A DNA stretch of 64,000 nucleotides from Myxococcales bacterium. GTDB lineage: Bacteria; Myxococcota_A; Polyangia; Polyangiales; Polyangiaceae. Positions 63,670 through 64,000 of the stretch are shown here, one piece after another. Under the pieces are notes generated by a model that saw only the letters and a list, made by a program, of their open reading frames with translations, was not told the DNA's origin and did not search any database. A program made the position numbers and the translations under genes. How positions within the stretch are numbered: the stretch's first letter is position 1; every line of letters starts with the position of its first letter. The stretch covers positions 310,001 to 374,000 of the forward strand of contig JADJCA010000009.1 in the NCBI GenBank assembly GCA_016703425.1, written 5' to 3'.

Positions 63670-64000
63670 CCACACCCGTACCTAACGCGTCACAAGACCG
63701 CGAGCGACGGACCTTCCAGATGGATGGCATCGACGTCCCCTTCGACGAGGGGCAGTCGATCCTCGAGGCGGCGCTGGCCGCTGGAAAATACGTGCCGTAC
63801 TTGTGCTTTCACCCGGAGTTCAAGGCGCACGGGAGCTGCAAAGTCTGCACCGTGAAGGTCAACGGCCGCATGCACGCCAGCTGCACCACGCCGGCGCACG
63901 AGGGCGACGTCGTCGAGTCGAACGTCGACGAGCTGAACGACGTAAGAAAGACGCTCGTGCAGTTCCTCTTCACGGAGGGGAATCACTTCTGCCCCTCTTG
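63666..64000 (+). CDS. hoxU: HoxU, diaphorase iron-sulfur subunit (partial)
   Basis: Starts at GTG 63666, with GAGGAGG at 63652-63658 and a stop/start overlap (GTGA) with hoxF, and runs off the window. The visible 111 residues match HoxU/NuoG N-termini: the plant-type ferredoxin fold with YLCFHPEFKAHGSCKVCTVK and NGRMHASCTTP (the 2Fe-2S Cys), then LVQFLFTEGNHFCPS, the start of the 4Fe-4S site. HoxU passes electrons from HoxF to the hydrogenase module. The hydrogenase genes hoxY and hoxH should follow downstream. Confidence 0.88.
   Translation, partial: MTTPVPNASQDRERRTFQMDGIDVPFDEGQSILEAALAAGKYVPYLCFHPEFKAHGSCKVCTVKVNGRMHASCTTPAHEGDVVESNVDELNDVRKTLVQFLFTEGNHFCPS

Noticed and set aside
63600..63720. 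HoxF-HoxU fusion protein, because no stop separates them in the main frame
   Set aside because: The neighbouring frame gives a natural HoxF end and a TGA overlapping a GTG with a GAGGAGG site, so a one-base error is a better explanation.

Overview
The window is GC-rich DNA from a chromosome that looks like that of a predatory or soil Myxococcota bacterium, most probably of the Polyangiales type. The clues are two Ser/Thr protein kinases with Pro/Ala-rich tails, an FHA-domain sigma-54 activator, a PilZ protein of the myxobacterial kind, many Cys-rich lipoproteins with Asp/Gly/Ala-rich linkers, stator-like ExbB/ExbD sets, and a glycine-rich RNA-binding protein. This placement rests on gene content only. 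I see no rRNA, tRNA, CRISPR array, insertion sequence or prophage.

Layout. 1-13.4 kb: end of a PspA-like gene coupled to a P2-type cation ATPase, a lipoprotein, an M32 carboxypeptidase, a Ser/Thr kinase divergent from a LolC/E-type gene, a GAF protein and an orphan sensor kinase. 13.5-20.8 kb: an RRM protein, ribosomal protein L33, then the elongasome operon mreB-mreC-mreD-mrdA(PBP2)-rodA with overlapping stops and starts. 21.4-27.1 kb: two divergent stator-type operons, each with one ExbB/TolQ and two ExbD/TolR genes, the same set as the AglR-Q-S gliding motor. 27.2-34.5 kb: a DNA methyltransferase overlapping an HD phosphohydrolase, an XPB/Ssl2-N-like protein, and DUF4303-like and WGR proteins. 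34.7-42.7 kb: a large Kelch-repeat lipoprotein with a C-terminal HExxH peptidase motif, followed by a tandem array in which its last ~85 residues and an FGE-fold lipoprotein are repeated. 43-54 kb: a housekeeping stretch with a sigma-70 factor, lysA, pyk, a kinase-TPR/PEGA pair, PilZ, nadA, a TSUP transporter and a rhodanese. 54-57.8 kb: an HTTM membrane protein with a partner, and a secreted protein. 57.8-60.3 kb: two double-glycine-leader peptide genes flanking an FHA/sigma-54 activator. 60.4-64 kb: a secreted ChW-like repeat protein and the start of a NAD-reducing hydrogenase diaphorase operon, hoxF-hoxU, cut by the window end.

The most interesting locus is 57.8-60.3 kb. Both small peptide genes have leaders ending in a GG processing motif, both carry a good -24/-12 promoter (GG-N10-GC with GGCACG) 41 and 33 bases upstream of the start codon, and the only gene between them is an FHA-type sigma-54 activator with an intact GAFTGA loop. 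A perfect 15-bp palindrome lies 56 bp upstream of one -24 element. The second system worth attention is the Kelch/peptidase-tail/FGE-lipoprotein cassette array at 38.2-42.7 kb, whose layout recalls the orphan tail-partner modules of polymorphic secreted proteins.

At least seven genes are broken by single-base indels, several of them in short C or G runs, although the flanking protein sequence is well preserved in both frames. This pattern suggests residual sequencing error in the assembly more than decay, and it should be kept in mind wherever a frameshift is noted.
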